Shown here: piece by piece, positions 1 through 9,423 of the stretch | How the letters are laid out: the number at the start of each line of letters is the position of its first letter | Position numbering within the stretch: the first letter of the stretch is position 1 | NCBI GenBank assembly: GCA_019918135.1 | Contig: WBZZ01006593.1 | Location: forward strand, 82,501-103,609 | Reading direction: 5' to 3' | From: Paulinella micropora | Taxonomy: Eukaryota > Cercozoa > Imbricatea > Euglyphida > Paulinellidae | Length of the DNA: 21,109 bases | Notes under the pieces: generated by a model | The model's database searches: none | The model's input: only the letters and a program-made list of their open reading frames with translations | What the model was told of the DNA's origin: nothing | Position numbers and translations under genes: made by a program

Positions 1-460
1 ATCTATCTACTTTTATCCGTTTATCTGAGATATATCTTATGCCCATCCGTCAATCCATTCCACCCATGTATATTTTTCAATTTACCTTTTTCTTCATATA
101 TCTATCTAATAATCGATTCATCGATCTTCGTCTTGCTCCTACATTTTGAAACTCTGTGTCTATTTGTGTATGCCCGTCTCAGAGTATTTTTGTAATACTT
201 TTAATACAATTTAAACGCAGAAACATGCAGCAGATGATGCACGTTGGTGTCACACGTGTGTCGATTTGAACACACCTCTATATACATGTTAATTGTTTTT
301 GCTTACTAATATTTTGGTCGGTTTGATAAACACAATCAAACAATATAAAACTAATTATCTGAAGTCTCGCCAAGAGAGCAAGGAATTTGAAGATTTCGAT
401 GTACTTGTGCTAGTCACTTTTTTTCATTGATGTTTTTGTTCTTGCTTTGTGTGCTGACAG
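1..460. other. Upstream non-coding sequence, no gene seen
   Basis: AT-rich sequence with degenerate ATCT/CCAT-type short repeats over the first 130 bases. No exon with a phase that joins to the acceptor at 459-460 could be identified. The first visible exon of the BAR-LIM gene begins in phase 1, so at least one coding exon and the start codon must lie upstream, either in this stretch and unrecognised or before the window. Confidence 0.5.
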
Positions 461-713
461 GGCTGGAGAAGCAGTCGGCGCTTTTCTGTCTGCACGCCAA
501 ACACATTATCACCAGCAGGTCCCCAAACTCGTCCTCGCGCTCTCGCCTTGGTCGCTTGGTCGGCTTGGTTGGCTTCCCTCAGTCCTGCCAAGCAAACCCA
601 ACGCCTCTGTTGTTCTTCTCTATCTTCACTTTCTCTCTTTTTCCTCGCTTCCTAGCTTCCCCTCCTCTTCTCTCTGGTGTGTTAGTGTGTGTGTGTGCTC
701 TCTTTCTCTCTGA

Positions 714-748
<35 letters not shown>

Positions 749-874
749 ATATACATATATATATATATACATATATATATATCCCCCCCCCTCTCCCTCC
801 CTCCCTCCCTCCCCCTCTCCCTTCTCTCTCCCTTCTCTCTCCCTTCTCTCTCCCTTCTCTCTCCCTTCTCTCTC

Positions 875-909
<35 letters not shown>

Positions 910-1152
910 CTCTATATGTATATGTATACATATATATACAAATATATATATATATACATATATACATACATACATACATAATATATATATATATGTGTGT
1001 GTGTGTGTGTCCCCCCCCCCCCACTCTCCCTTCTCTCTCCCTTCTCTCTCCCTTCTCTCTCTCTCTCTCTCTCCTCTCTCTATATGTATATGTATACATA
1101 TATATACAAATATATATATATACATATATACATACATACATATATATATATA

Positions 1153-1191
<39 letters not shown>

Positions 1192-1780
1192 GATAAGAGC
1201 ATGCCTTGGAGTGTGTTGCTAGCTTTTGCAACGTACGCCATGTGTACTGGTTGCGTCTTGCAGCACCGAATACGTGGGCCTCTTAGACCTTCGCCTGAGC
1301 CCCTCCCCCGAGCACAACGTGCTGTGGTTTCCCCCCCGCCCCTTGCCACCGCTGCTGCAGTGTGCTCTGCACTACATACCCTTCACGGGCTGCACCACGC
1401 GACACAACCTCCCGTCTCCAGCGCCGCTCGTGCATGCTTCTTGCTTACTTTCTACTCCCCTCTTCTGTTGTGATGTATCGTATCCTCCTTGCGGTGTGCG
1501 CTTAGGTCGGCAGCCAGCAAGGCGCACGACCGGCTGAACCAGCACACGCTTGTTCGCTTGGTCGCTCCTCTCGCCTACCGCGCCCTGCTTGCTGCTATGC
1601 CGGGAACTTGGTTCGAACCGGATGGGTTGGGTTGGGGTGCGGGGTGGCCGCTTCTTGCAGGACGAGGCCATCAACCAGGGCCTGATTCCCCGCATCCGCG
1701 CACAACGGGTCTTCCCTTCTCGCCTTCTTCCTTGCCATATTTTTCTCTCATGCGCCCTCTCCTTTCCTTCCTTCCTTCCT

Positions 1781-1820
<40 letters not shown>

Positions 1821-3063
1821 GCTTGCTTGCTTGCTTGCTTTCCTTTGTCCTTGGTCCTTTTTTTTTAAAGGCCTGAGTTGCCAGCGCGGATAAGTTCTTT
1901 AGCTAGCACACCCACACCTGCCTCCCGCTACTCTCTTTCTTCGCCGCTCTCATTCCTCCTTTCTCTTTCCTTTATGTATGTCTTTATTATTCATAATGAG
2001 CAAATAGTAGTATGGCTGAGGTTTAGGTAAGGGGGATTTGCTTACGGGGCGTCAAATTCGTAGTTTGGATGTGACTGCTGGGTTTGCGCGTGTGCTGGGG
2101 TGGTGGGCGCAGGAGCGGGCGGTTGCGATTGAGCAGCATGCCAGCCTGCGCGAGGAGGCCCGGTCCAGCCCCCACCTCGCCACTTTCTATTGCCCTAGTA
2201 GCTGTATTCCTGCCTTTCTGCTTCCATGGCAGTTTTGAGGTGCTTGCTGTGGGTCGAGCCGCATGGTTGGACGATGGGCTGCTTGCAGGAGCCAGATGGA
2301 CTACCAGCGCCAAAAGGTGCACTCACTGCAGGAAACACTGAGCAGGAAGCCCGCCGAGCAAGTCACTGCGCAGGAAAAGGAGCGCTTGCTGCGTAACGAG
2401 GACAAATACCACAGCCTGACCGAAGATTACACTAGTGCCAACTGGGAAGGGAAACGCCTCCTGCAGAAGATGCTCGGCGATGTGGACGCCGTGTTGGCAG
2501 AGCTTCTGTCTTCCTTTCTGGAAATACAGAAAACCTTCGCTGACGAGCTCAAGGCCTCGATTGATGGAGAGCCTTTTATGACTCCTGTGCGTGCGCCCTC
2601 CACACTTCCGATCGCCTCTACCCAGGCTCCTTCTCTCCTCTCCCCAGTCACGCCGCACGCTGCCAGCTTCCCGCCGCCCTCCCCCTTCTCCCACCAAAGT
2701 ACCGCCTCTTTCCTCTTGCAAATCACCTTGTCGACATGATAACTGCTTAGAGCAGAGTAGGTGGGTGTATTTATGTGTGGCTTGGTTTTGGCTCAGAAAG
2801 CAGCAGCATAGTCAGCAATCCCTTCGAAGGAGAAGCGCCGGCCCCCGCGCTCGCTGCCGCAACACCCTCCCCTTGCCCAGCCCCCAGCAACCCGTTCTCC
2901 CCGGCCCGCGACGGTACAGACCGTGTTGGCACCTCTTTCTTGGCTCGCCTGCTGTGCTCTGCATGTCCTGCCTAGTCGTACCTGTGTGTGTGCTGTGTCC
3001 CATCTGCCCGTGAAGGGGAGGCAAGTCCCTCTTATGCTGACGACCAGGTGAAAGAGCGCCCCC

Positions 3064-3094
<31 letters not shown>

Positions 3095-4295
3095 ACACAC
3101 ACACATACACACACACAAGCACAAACACACACCCCTCCTTTTCCCCTCGTCCCGCTTCCTCGCACATCATCAGTGGTGAGGTTTGTAACCACACACACTT
3201 GTGCGAGAGATGAGCCATGTCATGAAAATGTTACATACGTAATCTATTTACGATCACATACTACTTTCATCCATTCAAACAAGCACACCAATACAGATGT
3301 GCTTTTGTACACGCTACATAATTTTGCATGTACACATATTGTATGCATATATTATCTACATGCGTGCGTGTTCTGCTAGCAATTCCGTAATCCGTTTGCG
3401 TCTCCTCCAGGCGAGGTCCCTGCGCTCTCGGCTTGTCTCTTGTGCTTGTGCTTGTGTGCGGCCTCGCCCGCACACGGCTTGCCCGTTGCCGTGTGCTAGG
3501 TGCCGGAAGGGGAACCCCACAGGCCCGCCGATAAGCCATCTTTGCCGAAGCGCCCCTCTCGCCCCTCTGTCACTGCTAACCCCGCCTCTCCTTCTTCTGC
3601 CTCTCCCACGGCCCTGGTGTGTGCAGGCTGCCACCAGCCACTGGAGGTGCATGCTTCCTAGATTGCTCAGGGATATCATGCACCTGTTCTTGTAGGCTCA
3701 GTATCTGCGCGCACTCGGTGGCGAATGGTGAGCTTCCCTTTTCCTGGCCACTGCCATAGCGCGAGAACACACTGGCGCAATAATAACACAAGCCGGTTGT
3801 AGGGAAACCTGCTAAGAGATCAGCTGCAGGATCGAGTGCAAACAAGGCTTCAATTTTACATTATGTAGTCCGCGTCTTGTTACGATACATATTCATATGA
3901 AGATTTGGTTTTCATCAGTTTACGGTCTTTAAAATTTGTATCTAGGCTGTATATGATAGAAATCCGTGCCGATAGGCTTTGAGTGTAATGGCGTAGCTGT
4001 CGGTGGCCTGCGGCCTGCCTGCCTCTCCCATGTTGACATGCATATTTTGTGAAGGCATCATGGCTGTTTGCGTTGTGGCTACTGCAACAAAACTTTTTCT
4101 AAAGGTACGTTTATATGAGGGAGCTTGGGCTGGTGCCTCTCGCTGTCAGAACATGAAACAATTTGCTTGGTTGGGCCTGCTTTTCTTTGCATGGAAGTAA
4201 CACTGCATGTGTGTCTGTGTGCGCGTGTTCAGCCTTCGTATCCAAAGGAAGTGTGGCCTATTGTGACCGGGCGTGCTTGGAGCAGGCCGGCAAGG
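461..4295 (+). CDS. BAR-NPF-LIM multidomain protein, 5' partial, at least 12 exons
   Basis: Predicted spliced gene. Proposed exons: 461-518, 1264-1326, 1506-1551 (or to 1560), 1661-1708, 2113-2162, 2289-2698, 2797-2913, 3016-3047, 3500-3646, 3696-3727, 4055-4104, 4233-about 4295. Every junction has GT and AG and the phases agree (1 in, then 2,2,0,0,2,1,1,0,0,2), leaving one open frame of about 371 codons. Domains in order: BAR-like helices (exons 1-6), Ser/Pro linker, two NPF motifs (exon 7), Pro/Lys/Arg SH3-ligand-like segment (exon 9), LIM zinc domain (exons 9-12). BAR domains dimerise and bind curved membrane; NPF binds EH domains; LIM domains bind proteins, often of the actin cytoskeleton. 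The inferred role is a cytoplasmic scaffold between membrane and cytoskeleton. Start codon and 3' end are not identified. Two adjacent genes remain possible, but the matching phase across 3047/3500 favours one. Confidence 0.7.
519..1263 (+). other. Intron 1 of the BAR-LIM gene
   Basis: Inferred intron between exon ends ACCAGCAG (518) and CACCGAATAC (1264), donor gtcccc and acceptor cttgcag, phase 2. It is dominated by the compound microsatellite described separately. The long open frames in this stretch, on both strands, are products of the CT, TA, CCCT and GT repeats and not genes. Confidence 0.55.
661..1193. repeat. Compound microsatellite with internal ~168-bp duplication
   Basis: Runs of (CT)n, (TA)n, poly-C, repeated CTCTCCCTT units, (TATG/TACA)n and (GT)n in order. 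The block CT-tract, then TATATGTATATGTATACATA, then TACAAATATATA, TACATACATACA and GT-tract occurs twice; its landmark TATATGTATATG starts at 913 and again at 1081, an offset of 168 bp. The second copy differs by slight changes in run lengths. It lies inside intron 1. Confidence 0.9.
1757..1842. repeat. TTCC/TTTC/TTGC microsatellite in intron 4
   Basis: Successive pure blocks of TTCC, TTTC and TTGC tetranucleotides followed by a T-run. The tract lies inside the intron between exons 4 and 5 (1709-2112), about 270 bases before its acceptor. It looks like a microsatellite that mutated by point change and then re-expanded. Confidence 0.9.
2797..2913 (+). other. NPF-motif exon 7 of the BAR-LIM gene
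   Basis: Acceptor ggctcag at 2791-2796, donor gtacag at 2914. The A left by exon 6 (donor gtaccg at 2699) plus AA gives Lys, then [14 protein letters not shown] and, 25 residues on, [11 protein letters not shown]. Two Asn-Pro-Phe motifs in a Ser/Pro/Ala-rich, presumably disordered stretch are the classic ligand for EH domains (Eps15, EHD, intersectin families). That fits an endocytic or recycling role beside a BAR domain. NPF triplets can occur by chance, but two in a 39-codon exon is suggestive. Confidence 0.68.
3048..3499 (+). other. Intron 8 with long poly-C and CA tract
   Basis: Donor gtgaaa follows exon 8 (3016-3047); acceptor gtgctag precedes exon 9 at 3500. A nearly pure C run of about 30 bases at 3065-3094 passes directly into (CA)n to about 3118. 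An in-frame TAG sits immediately before 3500, so exon 9 must begin there or later, and the first LIM cysteine at 3620 limits how late. Confidence 0.6.
3500..3616 (+). other. Pro/Lys/Arg linker in exon 9, SH3-ligand-like
   Basis: In frame with the LIM cysteines that follow. The product begins [19 protein letters not shown] and continues Ser/Pro/Ala-rich. PSLPKR fits the class II SH3 ligand form PxxPx[KR]. Such a segment between a BAR and a LIM domain would recruit SH3 proteins; this is inference from a short motif. Confidence 0.5.
3617..4276 (+). other. LIM zinc-binding domain spread over exons 9-12
   Basis: Splicing exons 3500-3646, 3696-3727, 4055-4104 and 4233 onward, phases 0, 2 and 1, gives [20 protein letters not shown], then [17 protein letters not shown], then [18 protein letters not shown]. 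The spacing is C-x2-C-x16-H-x2-C-x2-C-x2-C-x16-C-x3-C, which is the double zinc finger of LIM domains, including the aromatic W before the histidine and a hydrophobic F four residues after the sixth ligand. The last ligand pair is x3 rather than the commoner x2, an allowed variant. None of the three short exons would be found as an open frame on its own. The agreement of metal spacing and splice phase makes this the firmest call in the gene. Confidence 0.88.
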
Positions 4296-5091
4296 GTTCG
4301 CCTGCACTGCTCTTTGCCTGGTCCACACCTCCTGCCCGCCCGTCTCTCATTCTCCACGCTATGCTGCACGCTAGGTCCCAGCACTGCGCCTCCATGTGCG
4401 GGCTGATAGTAGAGGACTGGACCCGAGACAGGTGTGGCCGCAGTGCATGCAGGGAAGGAACAGTGTTTAGGTGCAGTCATTTGAATTTAAGCTCTGAGGC
4501 ATCGCGAGGGAAATTTCCCTTTCGCGACAAATTAGTAAATTTCTCGGTCCTCATCTGCTCCGTGGCAGTGATGGAATCAAAGTGATGCCTAGCATCGCCC
4601 GCCAGCCTGATCTGTCGGACATTCTGCGCCGAATATCGAATTATTTACTAACTTCTGGTCAAAAAGGGTGAGAAAGCTGGTGACAGGTGGCTTTGCGTGA
4701 TGCAGTTGGGGAGACGGTCGCTTGTTTGCTGCACTTGTGGTCGCATACCATCCGGAGGTGCTACAGATGGACATGTACTCCCCTTTTCCCCACCCTGCCT
4801 CTCAACACCCATCCCCCCAGCCCCCCGCCCCCCCCCTCCCAAAAAAAAACACATACACACACGCGCGCACACTCGCCGCATAGATTTCGTCACCCTTGCC
4901 GGTGTGGCTGTGACTGTCCTCTTTGCTGTCCTAGGCTGGAGCACAAGGGGCAGGAACATGCTCAAGGAAATCTGGAAGTCGCTTTTGCAGCAGCGCAAAG
5001 TATACACTGCTCACGCACATTTCAACAGATTGTTACTCTATCATTTTTAGCCAAAAACATTGTTGGTCCCAGCGTGGATGCACCTAAATAA
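4296..5091 (+). other. Unresolved 3' part of the BAR-LIM gene, possible further zinc-finger exons
   Basis: Exon 12 may end at 4295 (donor gttcgc) or read through to a TGA at 4583-4585. Cysteine-rich fragments suggest another LIM or finger: HCASMCGLIVED at about 4377-4412, and VCCTCGRIPSGG at about 4724-4759 (C-x2-C-G-x-I/P form). Neither could be joined to a second zinc half with consistent phases. A last acceptor (gtcctag, ending about 4935) opens a frame of about 50 codons ending in TAA at 5089-5091. Poly-C, a run of nine A and (CA)n at 4815-4862 mark an intron. All of this is tentative. Confidence 0.3.
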
Positions 5092-6974
5092 GGTTCTTTA
5101 GGCTCATCGCTGTGTGTTTGTGTGCTTAGAGTGTGGAATCCAAATTGCTATGCGTCCTGAGGACCTGGCACATGTAACATAAAGGCGCACAAAGCGACCC
5201 AACAGCAACATCTGTTGTCTCCTTCACTTTATTGCATTAAAACGTGGCTTCGTGACATAATGAATCCCTGGAATTCATTACAAAAGCCCCGAACCACTTG
5301 CCTAATCACAAATCGCATTTCACTGTTGTATACGCACTTTTCTCAGCAAACTCTCGCCATCTTCTTAGGCGGATGAGCATGCGATACAAGCACAGGTTGC
5401 CCTGCACTACAAGGTCATACAACTAGAATACACAGTGAGCATGCGCAAGCAACCTTTTGACCTTAATATTCCAGGCTTGAGTCCCTATCCATCATACAGT
5501 CTTTTATTTTCCATTAGGTCTTGAGTCCGCAACCACTTGCCAATCTGCCAGAGGCTTCCATATTTTCTGGCAAGCATGTTTGAAGCAGTTTGCATGCTTA
5601 GAATCAAACGATTAGACAGATGATATACCGCTTAGCAGGCAGCTAGACAGCACGTTCCGTGATATGCATGTAATTCAAAGCTCATAATGATACGTTAACT
5701 TACCTTTCCACTGACATTTTACCTGACCCTTCGCCTCTCTTCGCCGCCCAAACACTGCCATAGTGTCTGCGTGTATCAGTTCCCGAACAAGCTTTTTGAT
5801 GCTTTATTTATTTCTGAACGTGTCGACAAAGAGATAAGTCTTGTCGTCCTCGTTTTCTTTTCACTTTCTTTTCCCTTTCTCCCTTATCACCCATGTCTTT
5901 TCTTTCTTTTCTTAATTTCTCGTTTCTTCAATTACTGTCCCTATTGGTCTTTTTCTTTTTGCTCCGTTTACTGTTCTTTGCCGTCCCTTTCCTTTTCAGA
6001 ATCTAACCTTGCGAGACTGTTATGTCTACCTTATTTCTTCCTGCATTCAGACTACTGTGAGTCATCATTCTCAGTCACTTTCACCGCGTTTGAGCTGAGC
6101 ATGTGGGGAGTGCAAATCACGTAGTGCTTGGGGGGCAGACTAAAATCAATGCTCGTACTCGCTTAGTCACAGACTGACACGCTCCCACAAAATTGCTTTC
6201 TAGCAGTAGTTCCGACTCAGTCCAGCCGCTCAGTATGTATACAGTACCGTCACGCCGATGAGTAGCTTAGTATTGACCTGACATTTCCACTAAACGACTT
6301 TAATAATTTAAGAGCGCTTGCTTTTCGTAGAGCATGTAAGAAGGCGAAAATAAGTAGAAGCAGGTTAGAAGAAGGAGAGAAGGTATATCAGACTGAGCAC
6401 TTTAACGACCGGCCAAAACCACTACCGTTGACATTTTACTGTTTTTGACCGACCCGTTAGATTCTCCTCTGCACGACGTTTCGACTTCACGAACTAGTTT
6501 TCGATTTCGTCCAGGAATGACTTCAAACGATTTAATCAAAATTTTTAAAGTAATTACCACTTTTTCCTACTCCACTGCCTTTTTCCCCGATTTCCCGAAA
6601 AACCGCAAACTTTGAAATAATGTAAATTTGTGTTACACGCAGTCAAGAGCAGCGAAAAATCATTATTGCAGTGAAGAGAAGCACAATCTAGGTTTTTACA
6701 TCATGACTTAGAGAGACTTTCCCAAATGAAAATCTCATACTTCTCTTGAACCAAGAACTTGGACTTGAAGCCCTCCTTCAAGTGCTACACGTTCAACTTC
6801 AAGTGTCACGCAATACCAACTCACAATCTACGTTCAACCAAGATCATACTTTGCAACCAAGTCTGCAAACAAGTAGAACTTGAATCTACGTAAATAAACA
6901 AAGTGACCTCTCAGCTATTTACTGGTATTTCATCTACTCTCAGAAGTTAGTGCTTTTTGCAGCCATAGAGACTT
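5092..6974. other. Intergenic sequence, no gene seen
   Basis: AT-rich sequence without a convincing exon, RNA gene or conserved motif. The only long frame, at 5771-6124, is a product of a T/C-rich tract. A perfect 8-bp hairpin with a 7-base loop lies at 5258-5280 (TAATGAAT / ATTCATTA). The stretch ends at the left target-site copy of the copia element. Confidence 0.6.
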
Positions 6975-6979
6975 TTAAT
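6975..6979. repeat. Target-site duplication, left copy
   Basis: TTAAT directly before the left LTR. The same five bases follow the right LTR at 15137-15141. A 5-bp duplication is the usual copia integrase footprint and fixes both element ends. Confidence 0.88.
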
Positions 6980-7320
6980 CGTTGATTAAGTAAATACCCT
7001 GTCACTCACGTACATAATATCTTATACGTCGGTTTGCTGAGAGACTCCATTAGAAGCCACGATACCAATCGACGTGACACTTTTAATCCGCACGTAGATA
7101 GCAAAACTGACAAACTCAAAGATAATAATGAAACTGAAATAAAGTCCGCGCGACTGTAATTATTACTCAATTGTCACTGTCTAATCCTGAATGCCAATAT
7201 TGACCGTTACGTCCGTTACAATAATTGACTAGAACTATACTGTCATTCTACTATACGAATAAATTACTCCCCAGTCACAAAGCAATTACTAAAAGTAAAA
7301 ACATAGTTGTCCTACCAACG
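6980..7320 (-). repeat. 3' LTR (left, 341 bp)
   Basis: Full-length LTR. It begins CGTTGATTAAG and ends CCTACCAACG on the plus strand, so the termini are inverted CGTTG/CAACG. Bases 7167-7320 align almost without gaps to 14982-15136. Bases 6998-7166 (169 bp) have no counterpart in the other LTR; they are bounded by TAC on each side, which points to a microhomology deletion from the 5' LTR. The element reads leftward, so this is the 3' LTR. Confidence 0.92.
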
Positions 7321-7329
7321 CTCCCCCTT
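7321..7329 (-). promoter_or_regulatory. Polypurine tract
   Basis: On the minus strand AAGGGGGAG lies immediately before the 3' LTR, the position expected for the plus-strand primer in LTR retroelements. Its contact with CGTTGG confirms the LTR boundary. Confidence 0.85.
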
Positions 7330-7915
7330 AGTTCTATGTCGATATTGTAAATTACCAATCAATACGTCTACGATTAATAACTATTACAAATGCGATAATG
7401 GCCTCCATTCCCATTAGTAATGAAATGGTGTTCTGTCACAAAACTCGTAAATTACCAACACTGTAAGTCCGCCGTTGCCGCCTCGTTGTCTACTAGACAT
7501 CTCGATCAAGTAGATTAAGGCTTCCTCATATGTTCTCCAAGTTGGTCATACTCGTACGTAACTAAATTACATTACTGACTCGCTGAGTCACATATAATTA
7601 GTAAATAATACCATTCCGCCATAATACAACTACTCAATGTACAGTCGGCTCCGATCGCTCAAGTCCTTTCCCGCTCTCGTGGCAATGTGACCGATGGTGG
7701 CTCGATCGATCCACGCGCTTCACATTTACACTCGACTTTCACTTCGACGGGAACAACGCCAAAAGATGCCGCTCAACTACCTGCGCAAAATACCTCCTGC
7801 ACACTTCATAGAGAGAAAACTCACAAAAGAACAACTGCATAAGTTGGCTTTGCGTAAATTTGCGTGAGTTTGCAGACTTGAGATGTAAAATTATGGATGT
7901 GCTCTCTATGACATA
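7330..7915 (-). other. Untranslated stretch between RNase H and polypurine tract
   Basis: About 590 bases of AT-rich sequence inside the element with no open frame of note on either strand. It shows no env-like or additional ORF. It may be 3' untranslated sequence or a decayed extension. Confidence 0.55.
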
Positions 7916-8588
7916 CTAAAATTTCAGCTCAAAAGGATCCCTACTTTTTCCCAAAACTGACGGGTCAGCATCCCCTGAGGGTGGAAAAAGCTTTCGTGAA
8001 ATATGTTGCAATATTCGAAGTTTTCTGTACGCTGACACCCGTAAATAACGGTTTATGTTGATGCCATTTCCATGTCCTGATGTGTTGAAGTGTACTACCG
8101 GGTCTTCACCCCAAAGCACTACATAACCTGTAAGTGACTTTCCGGTTTTCTTACAGACCTTATGCGCAGCATCTGGCCACAAATTAATCTTGGGGTACGT
8201 CCTTCCTTCTTGCAACGATTCAGGTCCGTGAAATGCAATACCGCGATACGAACTTTTCAGATATCTGAAGATCCTACCTAGTAAAGCATAGGCAAGTCCT
8301 GGATTTACTGTTTGCATCACGCTAGCTGCATTCAGTGCTTGATCTGCATCTGGACGTGTCATCTTAGTTAGAAGCAAAGTTTACCTGACTAGGAATTGAA
8401 TGCTTTCTAAGTGCGCTTGTCTCTGCCATGGGTTCGGGCTCATATTCTGCACTAGGAGTACTAACTGGTCTGACATCGGCATATCCTACATCCTTTAAAA
8501 TCTGTTTCTGATACTTATTCTGATGCAATAAAATGCGTCCTCCTTCCTGAACTATCTCTATCCCTTTAAACTCCTTAGCCACTCCCAA
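7916..8588 (-). pseudogene. copia reverse transcriptase C-terminus and RNase H, broken
   Basis: Two frames. The first (8588-8364) holds the copia connection segment: FKGIEIVQEGG, ILLHQNKYQKQIL and STPSAEYEP resemble LGIEI...L.Q..Y...IL and TP families. After a frameshift the second (8377-7916) has TRPDADQALNAAS and RIFRYLKSSYRGI, typical of the segment before RNase H, then KKTGKSLTGYVVLWGEDPVV, which corresponds to the K(S/T).(S/T)GY..LGG region. The usual S-K-Q...STEAEY part that carries RNase H catalytic residues is not recognisable, so the enzyme would be inactive. RNase H normally removes the RNA template during reverse transcription. Confidence 0.82.
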
Positions 8589-8609
8589 ACGCTTAAGAGG
8601 ATAAAACTT

Positions 8610-9423
8610 TTATAGTTTACTAGCGAAACGATCATACGCTTGTTCGTTAGGAGCTGAGAAAATAAGATCATCTACATCTCTTATTGGCTTATCTTTTTCA
8701 ACGAACATACATAAATCAGAGTCTAGTAACCTGAATCCCAATTCCTCTAACTTAGGGGCTAAGATCTCATACCATCTCCTACCAGCTTGCGGCGCGCCAT
8801 ACAGAGCTCCATCTACTCTCCATATCATGCCTTCATGCTCTTCACTGTCTATCCCATCGGGTGCATAAGCATAAACAGGATCATGCATTCGTGCATTTAG
8901 ATAAGCATTTTTGAAGTCTATGCCTTATGTCCATGCCATGCTGCAAGCTTAGACAAAAAGAGTAATGAGCGATGCGTGGCGCAGGGTACGAACAATTGAT
9001 CTGGGTTATAGCTAACTCCTGGCTCTAGCATATCTCCCCGTAAAGCTAACCTTGACTTATGAACTTACATCCCTTTTCGTCTAGTTTGACCTTATGTACC
9101 CACGTTAGTCTCACTACTTTTACTCCTTTTTCTTTCGCTTCCTTAGCGCTTACCCACGTGTAAGTGTTAAAAGACTTTAGAGCTTCGATCTCTTTATCCA
9201 TTCCTGGTTTCAACTCTTTCGCAGTTAATCCCTCATTAACGATTGCCTTTGGTACCTTCAATGTCAGGTACAGTAACGCAGTGGTGTGATCCTCTACGAT
9301 ACTTTCTGCGGACATCTCGGGATGCTCTAGTTCTCCGACGGGTCTTATCCTATCTATCCGATACTTTCTAATTTCGCTATCTAACATCTTTTCTACTTGA
9401 CCGTCGTCAAAGACTACGAACAC
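8610..9423 (-). pseudogene. copia reverse transcriptase, broken by frameshifts
   Basis: The N-terminal piece (9423-9046) has the copia entry motif, MDKEIEALKSF..YTWV and LTWVHKVKLDEKG. Between 9045 and 8889 coding continues in shifted frames: ATHRSLLFLSKLAAWHGH, then DFKNAYLNARMHDPVYA, the region of the first catalytic aspartate. The 8888-8610 piece holds WRVDGALYGAPQAGRRWYE, a copia hallmark, and then RDVDDLIFSA, where the usual aromatic residue of YVDD is Asp. The enzyme would copy the element RNA into DNA in cytoplasmic particles. At least two frameshifts plus the altered active site show it is dead. A stop at about 8608-8610 also interrupts the join to the next piece. Confidence 0.88.

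Larger units (their letters stand above)
461..2698 (+). other. BAR-like domain coding exons 1-6
   Basis: The translated exons form a long, charged, heptad-like helical protein of about 185-225 residues, the usual BAR size. The clearest part is exon 6 (2289-2698): it opens with [15 protein letters not shown], like the conserved DYD..R....L segment of amphiphysin/endophilin-type BAR domains. A charged helix follows, then [20 protein letters not shown] and a Phe/Leu-rich segment ending near FADELKASI, matching the last BAR helix. Exons 4 ([15 protein letters not shown]) and 5 ([16 protein letters not shown]) supply the preceding helix. Exons 1-3 are short and less certain; exon 3 has two possible donors, at 1552 and 1561, both in phase 0. 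After the helix the product becomes Ser/Pro-rich. The family call rests on pattern and length, not a profile search. Confidence 0.68.

Noticed and set aside
361..405. KSRQESKEFEDFD as an upstream exon of the BAR gene
   Set aside because: Its donor at gtactt would be phase 0, while the next exon needs phase 1.
626..1231. Long open frames on both strands
   Set aside because: They are translations of CT, TA and GT microsatellites and lie in a predicted intron.
1600..1640. GGTTCGAACC resembling a tRNA T-arm
   Set aside because: No D-arm, anticodon arm or pairing acceptor stem could be found in the 70 bases before it.
5771..6124. 117-codon open frame, Phe/Leu/Ser-rich
   Set aside because: It is a product of a T/C-rich tract with no domain, no splice partner and no conserved pattern.
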